The notes beneath the pieces are model-generated. The model did not search any database. It was given only the letters and a program-made list of their open reading frames with translations, and had not been told where the DNA came from. From JBCCQL01 sp039414355 (lineage in GTDB: Bacteria > Planctomycetota > Planctomycetia > Pirellulales > Lacipirellulaceae), in NCBI GenBank assembly GCA_039414355.1, contig JBCDJN010000011.1, positions 1-64,000 on the forward strand: 64,000 nucleotides of DNA, written 5' to 3'. The translations under genes and the position numbers were made by a program. This document shows positions 1 to 7,663 of the stretch, one piece after another; the first letter of the stretch is position 1; each line of letters opens with the position of its first letter.

Positions 1-2
1 CC

Positions 3-326
3 TATTGCCTGGTGGGTGAGCGCATTGAGCTTGTGCCCGGCGGTCTCACCCGCGTGGCCCTTCGCGAAGGGTCCTTGGTGGTCAATTCATCCCAAGGCGG
101 TGGGGTCAAAGACACGCCAGCGAGGCGGCCGCCACGCTTAAGCGGGCCGGCGCCCGGCGGGTTGTGCTGGTTGTCGCGGCCAAGAGCCTGTGACGGGCGG
201 CACAACCGGGCGATTCCGCCAACTCGCGCGCACCATGGTGATCTTGTCGGCGTAGGCCGAATAGGAAGAATGGTAGAGTTCCGACGCGATCTGGCCGTTG
301 CTGCTGCGCGGACGCCAAGTCCCTAG
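3..326 (+). CDS. C-terminal end of a circularly permuted ATP-grasp protein (5' cut by window edge)
   Basis: The frame is open from the window edge and begins with a tail highly typical of circularly permuted ATP-grasp proteins, which usually neighbour alpha-E proteins. The segments VGERIELVPGGLTRVAL and SSQGGGVKDT are both visible. In that family the tail normally continues KDTWVL. Here it continues into a Pro/Arg-rich stretch (PARRPPRLSG) that looks like non-native frame and runs to a TAG at 324-326. Only about 38 residues look genuine. The true function of the full protein (peptide-ligase-like ATP-grasp) is inferred from family knowledge. See the ComF-like fragment that overlaps from 116. 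Confidence 0.55.
   Translation, partial: YCLVGERIELVPGGLTRVALREGSLVVNSSQGGGVKDTPARRPPRLSGPAPGGLCWLSRPRACDGRHNRAIPPTRAHHGDLVGVGRIGRMVEFRRDLAVAAARTPSP
116..193 (+). pseudogene. ComF/GntX-like phosphoribosyltransferase C-terminal fragment
   Basis: In a frame different from the ATP-grasp tail, 116-193 reads ASEAAATLKRAGARRVV then LVVAAKSL and a TGA stop. It aligns by eye with the end of ComF/GntX proteins (after the DDVxTTGAT PRPP loop, ending in xxRTL or similar). No PRPP loop precedes it here: upstream in this frame there are stops at 17-19 and 26-28. One extra base near 116 would put it in frame with the ATP-grasp tail. It is therefore a fragment joined to another gene's end, by deletion or by a sequence or assembly error. 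Identification rests on a short stretch. Confidence 0.35.
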
Positions 327-354
327 ATCGCCACCAACCCGCGATGCCCCCCCC

Positions 355-1323
355 GTGACACCCAGCTTGCCAACGCCGAGCGAGCCCGAAAAAGGCGGCC
401 TCGATCCGTTCCGCCGGGCGGTGCTGCGGGGACTCGGCGTGCTGCTGCCGCCGCTGCTGACCATCGTCATCTTTCTGTGGGTCGGCAACACGGTCACCAC
501 CTACGTCTTCAAGCCGCTTGAAGGCGCCATCGGCTACTGGCAGGTGGAGTGGACCGGCGATATCCGCACCGCCAGCGAGCTGCCTGCCGGCTCCGTTGAA
601 GAGGGCATCTACACGCAGGCCGAAGAAGGCAAGACGCCCAAATACGTCCCCACCGAGGTCTACGACGACGTCGCCAAGCGGATGCGTGGGCGCTCGATGC
701 CGGACACGGCGGTCGGCGTCTACCGCAACTACGTCGATGAGAACTGGGCGATGTGGCTCGGCCGGCGCGTCGCCCTGATCGGCGTCTTCATCCTCATCGT
801 CTACTCGCTCGGCAAGTTCTTCGCGGCGGGCATCGGCCGGTTCTTCTGGCACCGCTTCGAGGCCCTCATCGACCGGGTGCCGCTGGTCCGCAACGTCTAC
901 TCCTCGGTCAAGCAGGTCACCGACTTCGTCTTCACCGAGTCCGAGATCGAGCAGAACTTCAGCCGCGTGGTGGCGGTGGAGTTCCCCCGCAAGGGCATGT
1001 GGTGCGTGGCGTTTGTCACCGGCGAGAGCATGCTGGATATCGAGAGCGCCGCCAACGAGCCGGTGATGAGCGTGCTGATCCCCAACTCGCCGATGCCGTT
1101 CACCGGGTTCACGCTCACCGTCAAGAAGAGCGAGGCGGTCGACCTCAACATCACCATTGAGCAGGCGTTCCAGTTCTTTGTGAGCTGCGGCGTGGTGGTG
1201 CCGCCGCAGCAGATCACGCGTGCCGTGGCGGAGCGTGCCAAGCAGGGGCGTTCGGGCGAGTCGTTCGCCGGCGCCGTCGCCACGCCCACTCTCGCCGCTC
1301 GCGACGCCGCCGACGATGAGTGA
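355..1323 (+). CDS. DUF502 family membrane protein
   Basis: This is a protein of about 322 residues of the DUF502 family, whose molecular role is not established. A Pro-rich N-terminus is followed by a transmembrane segment (about residues 24-46, VLLPPLLTIVIFLWVG). A soluble, probably extracytoplasmic, loop follows, then a second membrane segment near residues 138-158. The family hallmark RVPLVRNVYSSVKQV lies near residue 174, followed by the conserved FPRKGMWCVAFVTG. I chose the GTG at 355; a TTG at 298 in the same frame would add 19 unlikely residues. No clear Shine-Dalgarno precedes either. Its stop overlaps the hemC start, so the two are probably co-transcribed. Confidence 0.85.
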   Translation: MTPSLPTPSEPEKGGLDPFRRAVLRGLGVLLPPLLTIVIFLWVGNTVTTYVFKPLEGAIGYWQVEWTGDIRTASELPAGSVEEGIYTQAEEGKTPKYVPTEVYDDVAKRMRGRSMPDTAVGVYRNYVDENWAMWLGRRVALIGVFILIVYSLGKFFAAGIGRFFWHRFEALIDRVPLVRNVYSSVKQVTDFVFTESEIEQNFSRVVAVEFPRKGMWCVAFVTGESMLDIESAANEPVMSVLIPNSPMPFTGFTLTVKKSEAVDLNITIEQAFQFFVSCGVVVPPQQITRAVAERAKQGRSGESFAGAVATPTLAARDAADDE

Positions 1324-2230
1324 CCGGCCACTCCGCATCGGCACCCGCGCCAGCAAGCTCGCACGCTGGCAGTCGGATTGGGTCGCCGAGCAGCTCCGCG
1401 GCCTCGGCCACGAGGTCGAGATGGTCGAGATCAAGACCTCCGGCGACCGGCAGCAGATGGGCCCGATCGAGGCGATTGGCGTCACCGGCGTCTTCACCAA
1501 GGAGCTGCAGCGGGCGTTGCTGGAGGAGCGGGTCGACCTGGCGGTGCACAGCCTGAAGGACCTGCCAACCGCCGCGATCGACGGGCTGACGGTGGCGGCC
1601 GTGCCGCCGCGGGAGGGCGTTCGCGACGCGCTGATTTCGCCCGCGGCAGAGTCCCTCGACGCGCTGGCGCAGGGCGCCCGCGTCGGCACAGGCAGCTACC
1701 GCCGTCGGGCCCAGTTGCTTCACCGCCGGCCCGACCTGCAGATGCTCGACCTGCGCGGCAACGTGGATACGCGCCTTCGCAAACTCGATGACGGCGACTA
1801 CGACGCGATTCTGCTAGCCGAAGCGGGCCTGCGGCGCCTGGGTCTCGCCGACCGCATCTCGCTAGCGATTCCAGCCGAAACGCTGCTGCCGGCGCCGGGG
1901 CAGGGCGCCCTAGGAATCGAGTGCCGGGCGGGCGACGAATCGACGCCGTCGGTGCTGGCGCCGCTCGACCACGCGGCCACGCACGCCGCGGTGGTGGCGG
2001 AGCGTTCCGCACTCGCTCACCTGGAAGGCGGTTGCCTCGCAGCACTCGGCGCCTGGGGGCGAATCGAAGGCGAATCGCTGCGGCTGTCGGTCGTCGTGCT
2101 CAGCGAGGATGGCACGAAGCGGCTCTTCGCAGAATCCACCGGCAGCCCCGCCGAGGCCGCCGCCGTCGGCATCGCCGCCGCCGACGATCTGCTATCGCAA
2201 GGCGCCGGCGAGCTCCTCATCCGCCGCTAG
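1316..2230 (+). CDS. hemC: Hydroxymethylbilane synthase (porphobilinogen deaminase)
   Basis: HemC polymerises four porphobilinogen molecules into hydroxymethylbilane in cytoplasmic tetrapyrrole (haem) synthesis. The protein is 304 residues, the usual size. It opens with the RIGTRASKLARWQ motif, followed by VEIKTSGDR, then VTGVFTKELQ and VDLAVHSLKDLPT, which form the substrate pocket. The cofactor-anchoring cysteine lies in LEGGCLAALGAW near residue 235. The conserved LDLRGNVDTRLRKL segment is intact. The ATG at 1316 overlaps the DUF502 stop codon, implying translational coupling. Nothing looks degenerate. Confidence 0.97.
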   Translation: MSDRPLRIGTRASKLARWQSDWVAEQLRGLGHEVEMVEIKTSGDRQQMGPIEAIGVTGVFTKELQRALLEERVDLAVHSLKDLPTAAIDGLTVAAVPPREGVRDALISPAAESLDALAQGARVGTGSYRRRAQLLHRRPDLQMLDLRGNVDTRLRKLDDGDYDAILLAEAGLRRLGLADRISLAIPAETLLPAPGQGALGIECRAGDESTPSVLAPLDHAATHAAVVAERSALAHLEGGCLAALGAWGRIEGESLRLSVVVLSEDGTKRLFAESTGSPAEAAAVGIAAADDLLSQGAGELLIRR

Positions 2231-2423
2231 CACGCCCGCAACCGGCAACCTTCGCCGCCGACGACCGGCAGTTCTTGCCGACCGGCCGCCGTCTCAGCCC
2301 CCGGATCCGCCGGGGGACCGCTTCTCCGCACGAAAACGTCGGTCCCGAAAGAGAACGTTTCCGCGGGGCTATCCCACGGCAGAGCCAGGGGCTGAACGCA
2401 GCTCCCGAGTTTCTTTCGTTGGG

Positions 2424-2440
2424 TTGGCACGCGGGCTGCA
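2424..2440 (+). promoter_or_regulatory. Sigma-54 promoter of the flgF operon
   Basis: TTGGCACGCGGGCTGCA matches the sigma-54 consensus TGGCACG-N4-TTGCA at every position but one. The invariant GG (2426-2427) and GC (2438-2439) are exactly 10 bases apart. The start of transcription would fall near 2451, giving a leader of about 40 nt to the flgF ATG at 2492. An NtrC-type sigma-54 activator is encoded at 56356-57741, but no link between the two is shown. Confidence 0.8.
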
Positions 2441-2491
2441 CTACCGAGGCGTCGCCGGCAGGGGGGCCAACCTGCAAGCACCCAACCAACC

Positions 2492-3247
2492 ATGCCGTAC
2501 GGCTTGTACGTTTCCGCCGAGGGCGCCCAGGCGCAGTCCCAGCGGCTCGAGGTGATCGCCAACAACCTGGCGAACGTGAACACGGTGGGCTTCAAGCCCG
2601 ACCAGGCCGCGTTCCAGGCCCGCTTTGCCGAAGCCATCCAAGAAGGCCACGCCGCCGCGGGCGATCGCTCCGTCCACGACGTTGGTGGCGGGGTCAAAGT
2701 GATCGAAACGCTCACCGACTACACCGCCGGCCGCTTGCAGCACACCGGCAGCGACAGCGACGTAGCGATCATCGGCGAGGGCTTCTTCCAAGTCGCCGGC
2801 GAGGGCGAAGAGCCGCTGCTGACCCGCGCCGGAAACTTCCGCGTAGACCCCGATGGCCGCCTGCTGACCGGCGACGGTCGCCCCGTGCTCGACTCCGGCG
2901 GCGCCGGCATTCAACTCGCCCCCAACGTGGAGTGGAACATCTCCAAGGACGGCTTCGTGCAGCAGGGCGGCGGCGCCGTGGAGCTGGCGATCGTTCAACC
3001 CGAGTCGCTGAGCGACCTGACCAAAGTGGGGACCAACGTCTTCGCCAGCCGCGGGCCGGTGAACCCTGTTGCGGAGACCGCCCGCGAGGTCCGGCCGGGA
3101 ACCCTTGAGATGTCCGCCGCCAACCCCACCCAGCAGATGATGGCCATGATCGAAGCGAGCCGCGCCTTCGAGGCCAACGCCCGCATGATCCAAACCCAAG
3201 ACGCCGCGATGCAGGGCCTCGTCGGCCGGCTCCTCAGAGTCGCGTGA
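2492..3247 (+). CDS. flgF: Flagellar basal-body rod protein FlgF (hook-basal body family)
   Basis: This is a rod subunit of the flagellar axial family, 251 residues. The N-terminal axial motif is clear (VIANNLANVNTVGFK, residues 20-34), and the C-terminal amphipathic helix carries MMAMIEASRAFEANARMIQ. The mid-region has the FlgE/F/G fold signature (IIGEGFFQVAGEGEE, TRAGNFRVDPDG). I call it FlgF rather than FlgG because the clear FlgG follows immediately downstream. It is exported by the flagellar type III apparatus, so it has no signal peptide. It is the first gene after the sigma-54 promoter. Confidence 0.85.
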   Translation: MPYGLYVSAEGAQAQSQRLEVIANNLANVNTVGFKPDQAAFQARFAEAIQEGHAAAGDRSVHDVGGGVKVIETLTDYTAGRLQHTGSDSDVAIIGEGFFQVAGEGEEPLLTRAGNFRVDPDGRLLTGDGRPVLDSGGAGIQLAPNVEWNISKDGFVQQGGGAVELAIVQPESLSDLTKVGTNVFASRGPVNPVAETAREVRPGTLEMSAANPTQQMMAMIEASRAFEANARMIQTQDAAMQGLVGRLLRVA

Positions 3248-3263
3248 GACAAGCCCTCAGCTA

Positions 3264-3326
3264 TCAGCGGTCAGCGGTCAGCGGTCAGCTTCCCAAAGCC
3301 ACTAGCCACTAGCACTCGCCACTACC
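3264..3326 (+). repeat. Two heptamer arrays in the flgF-flgG gap, the second ending at the flgG ATG
   Basis: Three perfect TCAGCGG units plus a partial one occupy 3264-3289. From 3300 to 3326 the units run CACTAGC, CACTAGC, ACTCGC, CACTACC, ending directly at the flgG ATG. The second array has the same 7-7-6-7 spacing as the array before the ABC permease at 62046. No Shine-Dalgarno is left between array and start. Confidence 0.9.
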
Positions 3327-4130
3327 ATGTCCGTTCAAACGCTCTACACGGCCGCCACCGGCATGGAGGCCCTGGAAACCAAGCTGGACGTCATCGCCAA
3401 CAACATGGCGAACGTCAACACAACCGGCTTCAAGAAGGACCGGGCGAACTTCGAGGACCTGTTCTATCGCCAGATCCGCCTGCCCGGCTCGGAGGACGCG
3501 GACGGCAACCTCACGTCCACCGGCATCGAGGTCGGCCTGGGCGTCCGCGTGCAGAGCATGCAGTCCGACTTCGACCAGGGCGCCTTCCAAGCCACCGAGA
3601 ACCAGCTCGACTTCGCCATTGAGGGCGACGGCTTCTTCGCCGTCCAGGACCCCAACGGCGACCGGCTCTACACGCGGTCGGGCAACTTCGGCATCAACGC
3701 CGACGGCAACCTGGTGCTCGGCTCCGCCAACACCGGCTGGCTGATCGACCCGCAGATCAACATCCCCGAAGAAGCCGTGGGCATCGTCGTCAGCGCCAGC
3801 GGCGTGGTGCAGTACCGCACCGCCGACTCGCCCACGCTCCAGGGCGGAGACCAGCTGCAGCTCTACAACTTCATCAACCCCGACGGGCTGCTGAAGATGG
3901 GCGACAACCTCTTCAAGGAGACCGACGCGTCCGGCCAATCGGTCCCCGGCAACCCGGGCGAGCCCGGCTTTGGCTTCTTGCAGCAGGGCTTCCTCGAAGC
4001 GTCGAACGTGGAGCCGGTCACCGAGCTGATTGACCTGATCACCACGCAGCGGGCGTTCGAGCTGAACTCGCAAGTGGTTCAAGCCGGCGACCAGGTGATG
4101 CAGATCGTGGCCAACCTTCGCCGCGGCTAA
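3327..4130 (+). CDS. flgG: Flagellar distal rod protein FlgG
   Basis: This is the distal rod subunit, 267 residues, the standard FlgG length. The N-terminus has the family sequence SVQTLYTAATGMEALE and the axial motif VIANNMANVNTTGFKK. FAIEGDGFFAVQDPNG and YTRSGNFGINADG mark the central fold. The C-terminus has FLQQGFLEASNVEPVTELIDL with the terminal helix LITTQRAFELNSQV. It polymerises above FlgF in the rod that crosses the periplasm through the FlgI and FlgH rings encoded just downstream. The heptamer array occupies its ribosome-binding position. Confidence 0.97.
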   Translation: MSVQTLYTAATGMEALETKLDVIANNMANVNTTGFKKDRANFEDLFYRQIRLPGSEDADGNLTSTGIEVGLGVRVQSMQSDFDQGAFQATENQLDFAIEGDGFFAVQDPNGDRLYTRSGNFGINADGNLVLGSANTGWLIDPQINIPEEAVGIVVSASGVVQYRTADSPTLQGGDQLQLYNFINPDGLLKMGDNLFKETDASGQSVPGNPGEPGFGFLQQGFLEASNVEPVTELIDLITTQRAFELNSQVVQAGDQVMQIVANLRRG

Positions 4131-4208
4131 CGGCCGTAGGCTGCCGTAACGCCGACCGCCGGGTCGGCGCCCGCCAATCGCTCTTCTACCGACCTCTACC
4201 GACACAAG

Positions 4209-5381
4209 ATGCAATCGCCTCTAACCACCGCCGCCTTCGCCCTGCTGCTCTTAGCGAGCGCCACGGCCGGCGCGCACGCGGCCGACCTGCTGCTCCGAGA
4301 GCGGGCGATGCCAACCGGCTCGATCGTCCGGCTCGGCGAGATCGCCACCGTGCTCCGCGCCACGCCAAGCGAGGCCGCCCGCTTATCGGCACTGCCGTTG
4401 ATGCCGGCGCCGGCGCCGGGGACCGAGCAGGTGATCCGCGGGCAGCAGCTCCGCGACCTGCTGGAAGCCCACGGCGTGGACCTGATGGATATCCGCTTCG
4501 ACGGCGCCACCCGCGTAACCGTCGGCGAGCGACGTGAACGTCGCCCCTCCTCGCCGACCACCACCACGGCGCCGGCCGCCAACACCCTCGAGGCAACGCC
4601 CGCCCCGAACACGAAGCAGCGTTCGCAGGTGGGCTTCCGCCTCGTCACCGAAGCCCCGCCAAAGCCGGGCAGCCGTCCACGACGCCTGCCGCAGATCGAC
4701 ACGACGGCGGCCGCCAAGTCGTTGGCGGATTCGCTCAACGCCTACGTCCGCCGCCGGATGGGCGACGACTTGATGCGTGTTCGCGACGTGCAACCGACAC
4801 CTCGCCAGGCAGCAAGCCTTGCCGAAGCCGTCGACCAGCTTGTGATCACCTCCACCGAAGCCCCGGCTACCGGATCGCAGAGGTTCTTGGTTTCGTTCGC
4901 AACCGATGCCGGGCCCGTGCGATTCCCCGTCTACGGCACGGTGGAACGAGTCGAGCCCGTCGTCGTAGCCACGGCCCCAATCCCACGCGGCTCGCTGATC
5001 ACCAACGCCAACACGCGCCTCGGCGTCCTGGACGAAGACTTCCGACCCCGTGCGAACGAATCGCTGATACCCGACCTGGAGACGGCGATTGGCCGCGAGG
5101 CCGCCCGCTCGATCCAGACCGGCCAGCCGGTGACCGACTCGAACAGCGAGCCTCCCATCATGGTCCGCCGCGGCGACTTGGTAGACGTCAAGGCGGGCTC
5201 CGGCGGCGTCGTCGTACGCATGAAAGCCACCGCCCGACGCGACGGACGCGAGGGCGAGGTGGTAGAGATCGAGGCCCTTGGCGACCGACGCCGCCTGGAA
5301 GGCCGCGTCACCGGCTACGGGGAACTATCGGTCGTTTCCTCCGCGCGAAGCGGCGCCACCAGCGCTAGGAGAGCACGATGA
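4209..5381 (+). CDS. flgA: Flagellar P-ring assembly chaperone FlgA
   Basis: FlgA is a periplasmic protein needed to assemble the FlgI P ring. A signal peptide covers residues 1 to about 24 (leucine-rich core, cleavage after AHA). The C-terminal half contains the SAF/ChapFlgA domain, seen as VVVATAPIPRGSLIT, then EDFRPRANESLIP, AARSIQTGQPVTDSN and MVRRGDLVDVKAGSGG. At 390 residues it is much longer than the roughly 220-residue enterobacterial FlgA, because of an N-terminal extension with a disordered Thr/Pro/Arg linker near residues 105-160. The stop overlaps the flgH start (ATGA), indicating coupling. Confidence 0.85.
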   Translation: MQSPLTTAAFALLLLASATAGAHAADLLLRERAMPTGSIVRLGEIATVLRATPSEAARLSALPLMPAPAPGTEQVIRGQQLRDLLEAHGVDLMDIRFDGATRVTVGERRERRPSSPTTTTAPAANTLEATPAPNTKQRSQVGFRLVTEAPPKPGSRPRRLPQIDTTAAAKSLADSLNAYVRRRMGDDLMRVRDVQPTPRQAASLAEAVDQLVITSTEAPATGSQRFLVSFATDAGPVRFPVYGTVERVEPVVVATAPIPRGSLITNANTRLGVLDEDFRPRANESLIPDLETAIGREAARSIQTGQPVTDSNSEPPIMVRRGDLVDVKAGSGGVVVRMKATARRDGREGEVVEIEALGDRRRLEGRVTGYGELSVVSSARSGATSARRAR

Positions 5382-6052
5382 TCCGCATCGCCTGCCTTGC
5401 AATCGTCGCCCTCGGCACGGTGGTCGGCCACGCATACGCCCAAGACGGAGGGCTGTTGCACACCGCTCCCCCCGCTGGGCCTTCCGATCTAACGCTGCAG
5501 AACAGCTCCTACACCTACACCCCGCTTCCGCCCGAAGCCGAGCTGGGTGAGTTAAAGAGGGAAGACATCATAACGGTGCTTGTCGACTACCGCACCAGCA
5601 TGCTCAGCGAGGGTGAATTCCAAAGCCGGAAAACGGCCAGCTTCAACGGCATCCTCTCCGATTGGTTAGGGTTCGATGGGAAGAGCATCTTCCCCGACCC
5701 TCAGTCCCGTGGCGACCCCACGATCTCCGGATCGATCAACAGCCAGTTCCGCGCTGAAGGCGATCAGGAGCGGCGTGACGCGTTAACGTTCCGCATCGCC
5801 GCGAAGATCGTCGACATCTACCCGAACGGCAACCTGGTAATCGAAGCCCATCGCACGATTACCGACAACAACGAGCGTTGGGAACAGTCGCTCACGGGAG
5901 TTGTCCGGCGTCAGTCAATCGGACCTGACTTAACTGTTCGGAGCGACGCCATCGCCGACCTCAAGATCCACAAGCGTGAGCTCGGCAATGTGAAGGATGC
6001 GAACGCCCCTGGATGGCTACAACGCTGGTGGGGACGCTCAAAGCCGTTTTAA
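5378..6052 (+). CDS. flgH: Flagellar L-ring protein FlgH
   Basis: FlgH forms the outer-membrane bushing around the rod. The family signatures are present: EDIITVLVDYRTSMLSEGEF, a FRAEGDQERRDALTFRIAAK region (canonical G.G...R...L...ia), and VVDIYPNGNLVIEAHR near the C-terminal third. The protein is 224 residues, normal length. The N-terminus is a cleavable signal peptide ending AYAQ. The usual lipobox with a +1 cysteine is not visible, which is odd for a family normally anchored as a lipoprotein. It overlaps flgA by 4 bp. GC content seems lower than in flgF and flgG. Confidence 0.9.
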   Translation: MIRIACLAIVALGTVVGHAYAQDGGLLHTAPPAGPSDLTLQNSSYTYTPLPPEAELGELKREDIITVLVDYRTSMLSEGEFQSRKTASFNGILSDWLGFDGKSIFPDPQSRGDPTISGSINSQFRAEGDQERRDALTFRIAAKIVDIYPNGNLVIEAHRTITDNNERWEQSLTGVVRRQSIGPDLTVRSDAIADLKIHKRELGNVKDANAPGWLQRWWGRSKPF

Positions 6053-6093
6053 CGCGCAGACTGCCCAAGAAGGCCCGACGACCAAGTATCACA

Positions 6094-7197
6094 ATGCACC
6101 GCCTTATAACTATCTTCCTCTTGCTTGTTACCGCATGGTTGACGATTCCCAACGATGCCTTAGGTCGCGGAACGGCCCTACGGAACATCTGCCGAATCAA
6201 GGGACAAGAGGAGAACACGATCACGGGCCTGGGCCTGGTGGTTGGCCTAAACGGTACCGGTGAGGCAGGCGATCCTGCCACGATGCGCAAGCTCGCACGG
6301 GCGCTTCAATTGATGGGCTCTCCCGTATCAATGACCGGCCGGCTCGATGCGGAATCGCTCACCGAACTGCGAAACATAAGCAACGTGGCGCTGGTGATGG
6401 TCTCCGCAACCATCCCGGCCACCGGAGCCCGCCGCGGAGACAAGATCGACTGCTCCGTGAGCGCGCTGAATGGCAAGGGGTTAACCGGCGGGCGGCTGGT
6501 TTTTGCCGACCTAACGGGCCCTCTCCAGCAGGGCACGCGGATCTACGGCACCTGCCAGGGCTTGCTTCAGATCGATAACTCAACCCAGCCCATGGACGCA
6601 CGCATCCATGGTGGCTGCCAGATCCAGCAAGACGTATTCACACCATTTCACAAAGATGGATTCGTAACCCTGATCCTCGACCAAGATCACGCCAACTTCC
6701 AGACGGCTGAGGCGGTCGTTAAGGCGATCCAGGGCAAGCTCGAAGACTACATTCCCGCAGGCACTACCGACCACGATCGTCTCCAACAAGAGAACGTCCA
6801 CGCGGTCAACGCGTCGAACATCCGCGTCAAGATCCCCAACTCTTATCGCATCGACCCGGTCGCCTTTGTGGCCGAACTATTAGAAACCGCCATCTACGAC
6901 TCAGAGCCGGAGTCCCGGGTGTACATCAACACTCGCTCCGGCAGCATCCAGATCAGCGGAGATGTGCAAATTGGCGACGTCATCGTCGCCCACCGAAATC
7001 TCATCGTTGAAACTAGTGGTGCGGCGCAGTTTGCAACATTCAACCCCGATTCGTTAAACCCAACTGCGGCAGGGACGAGTCTCGATAACCTGGTGGGGGC
7101 ATTGAAAACTCTCAGTGTACCTGCCGACGACATTATCGAGATCATTCGCGGCATCAAGAAGCTCGGTAAGCTGCACGCCAAACTGATCATTGAATAA
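6094..7197 (+). CDS. flgI: Flagellar P-ring protein FlgI
   Basis: FlgI makes the peptidoglycan-level P ring. It is 367 residues, the normal length. A hydrophobic signal peptide (LITIFLLLVTAWLTI) is followed by the hallmark RIKGQEENTITGLGLVVGLN and GTGEAG. NVALVMVSATIPATGARRGD and DCSVSALNGKGLTGGRL follow, and the C-terminal part has VYINTRSGSIQISGDVQIG and LDNLVGALKTLSVPADDIIEI. An in-frame start at 6013 is possible but would put charged residues ahead of the signal peptide, so I use the ATG at 6094. There is no strong Shine-Dalgarno. It follows flgH by 41 bp. Confidence 0.95.
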   Translation: MHRLITIFLLLVTAWLTIPNDALGRGTALRNICRIKGQEENTITGLGLVVGLNGTGEAGDPATMRKLARALQLMGSPVSMTGRLDAESLTELRNISNVALVMVSATIPATGARRGDKIDCSVSALNGKGLTGGRLVFADLTGPLQQGTRIYGTCQGLLQIDNSTQPMDARIHGGCQIQQDVFTPFHKDGFVTLILDQDHANFQTAEAVVKAIQGKLEDYIPAGTTDHDRLQQENVHAVNASNIRVKIPNSYRIDPVAFVAELLETAIYDSEPESRVYINTRSGSIQISGDVQIGDVIVAHRNLIVETSGAAQFATFNPDSLNPTAAGTSLDNLVGALKTLSVPADDIIEIIRGIKKLGKLHAKLIIE

Positions 7198-7214
7198 CTC
7201 GGTAGTGTACTTCT

Positions 7215-7652
7215 ATGACCATAGAGTCAGTATCGCCGGCGCCGCTCTCGGTCACGCAGGGGCGTGCTAGCCTCGGCGAGCGGACGCCCAAACCGGCGCC
7301 GTCGGCGACCGACGTCAAGAACGCCGAGAAGGTCCAAGAGGCCTTCCGCGGCTTCGTGGGTGCGACGGTGTTCGGCCAGATGCTGGGCTCGATGCGTGGG
7401 ACGGTTGGCGAGCCGGCCTATTTCCATGGCGGTCAAGCCGAGAAGGTCTTCCAGTCTCAGCTCGACCAGGCGATTGCTGACCACATGACGTCGCGGGACG
7501 GGGCGGCCTTCGCCGACTCGCTCTTCGAACATCAGTTTCCCGACCACGCCGACACCCTGCACCGGGCCGACCGGCAGTCTATTGCCACCGTCGACAACAG
7601 CTCTAAGCCTGCTGATCGACTGCAAGCACTCAACAACCTACGCCGAACTTGA
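7215..7652 (+). CDS. flgJ: FlgJ-type rod-binding protein, single domain
   Basis: This is a rod-binding (FlgJ N-terminal) domain protein of 145 residues. The domain signature AFRGFVGATVFGQMLGSM and the later GGQAEKVFQSQLDQAIADHM are clear. The peptidoglycan hydrolase domain that enterobacterial FlgJ carries at its C-terminus is absent, so it should act as rod cap or scaffold only, with another enzyme opening the wall. It lies between flgI and flgN, and its stop is 11 bp before the flgN ATG. Confidence 0.85.
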   Translation: MTIESVSPAPLSVTQGRASLGERTPKPAPSATDVKNAEKVQEAFRGFVGATVFGQMLGSMRGTVGEPAYFHGGQAEKVFQSQLDQAIADHMTSRDGAAFADSLFEHQFPDHADTLHRADRQSIATVDNSSKPADRLQALNNLRRT

Positions 7653-7663
7653 GGCGAAGATCG

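Noticed and set aside
138..500. Minus-strand open frame containing GQIASELYHSSYSAYADKIT, which looks protein-like
   Set aside because: It overlaps the DUF502 start and the rest of the frame is low-quality Ser/Pro/Arg sequence. I cannot name a family or find a supported start; it may be a gene remnant.
106..1689. Long minus-strand open frame opposite DUF502 and hemC
   Set aside because: His/Arg/Asp-rich composition typical of the antisense of GC-rich genes; both plus-strand genes are certain.
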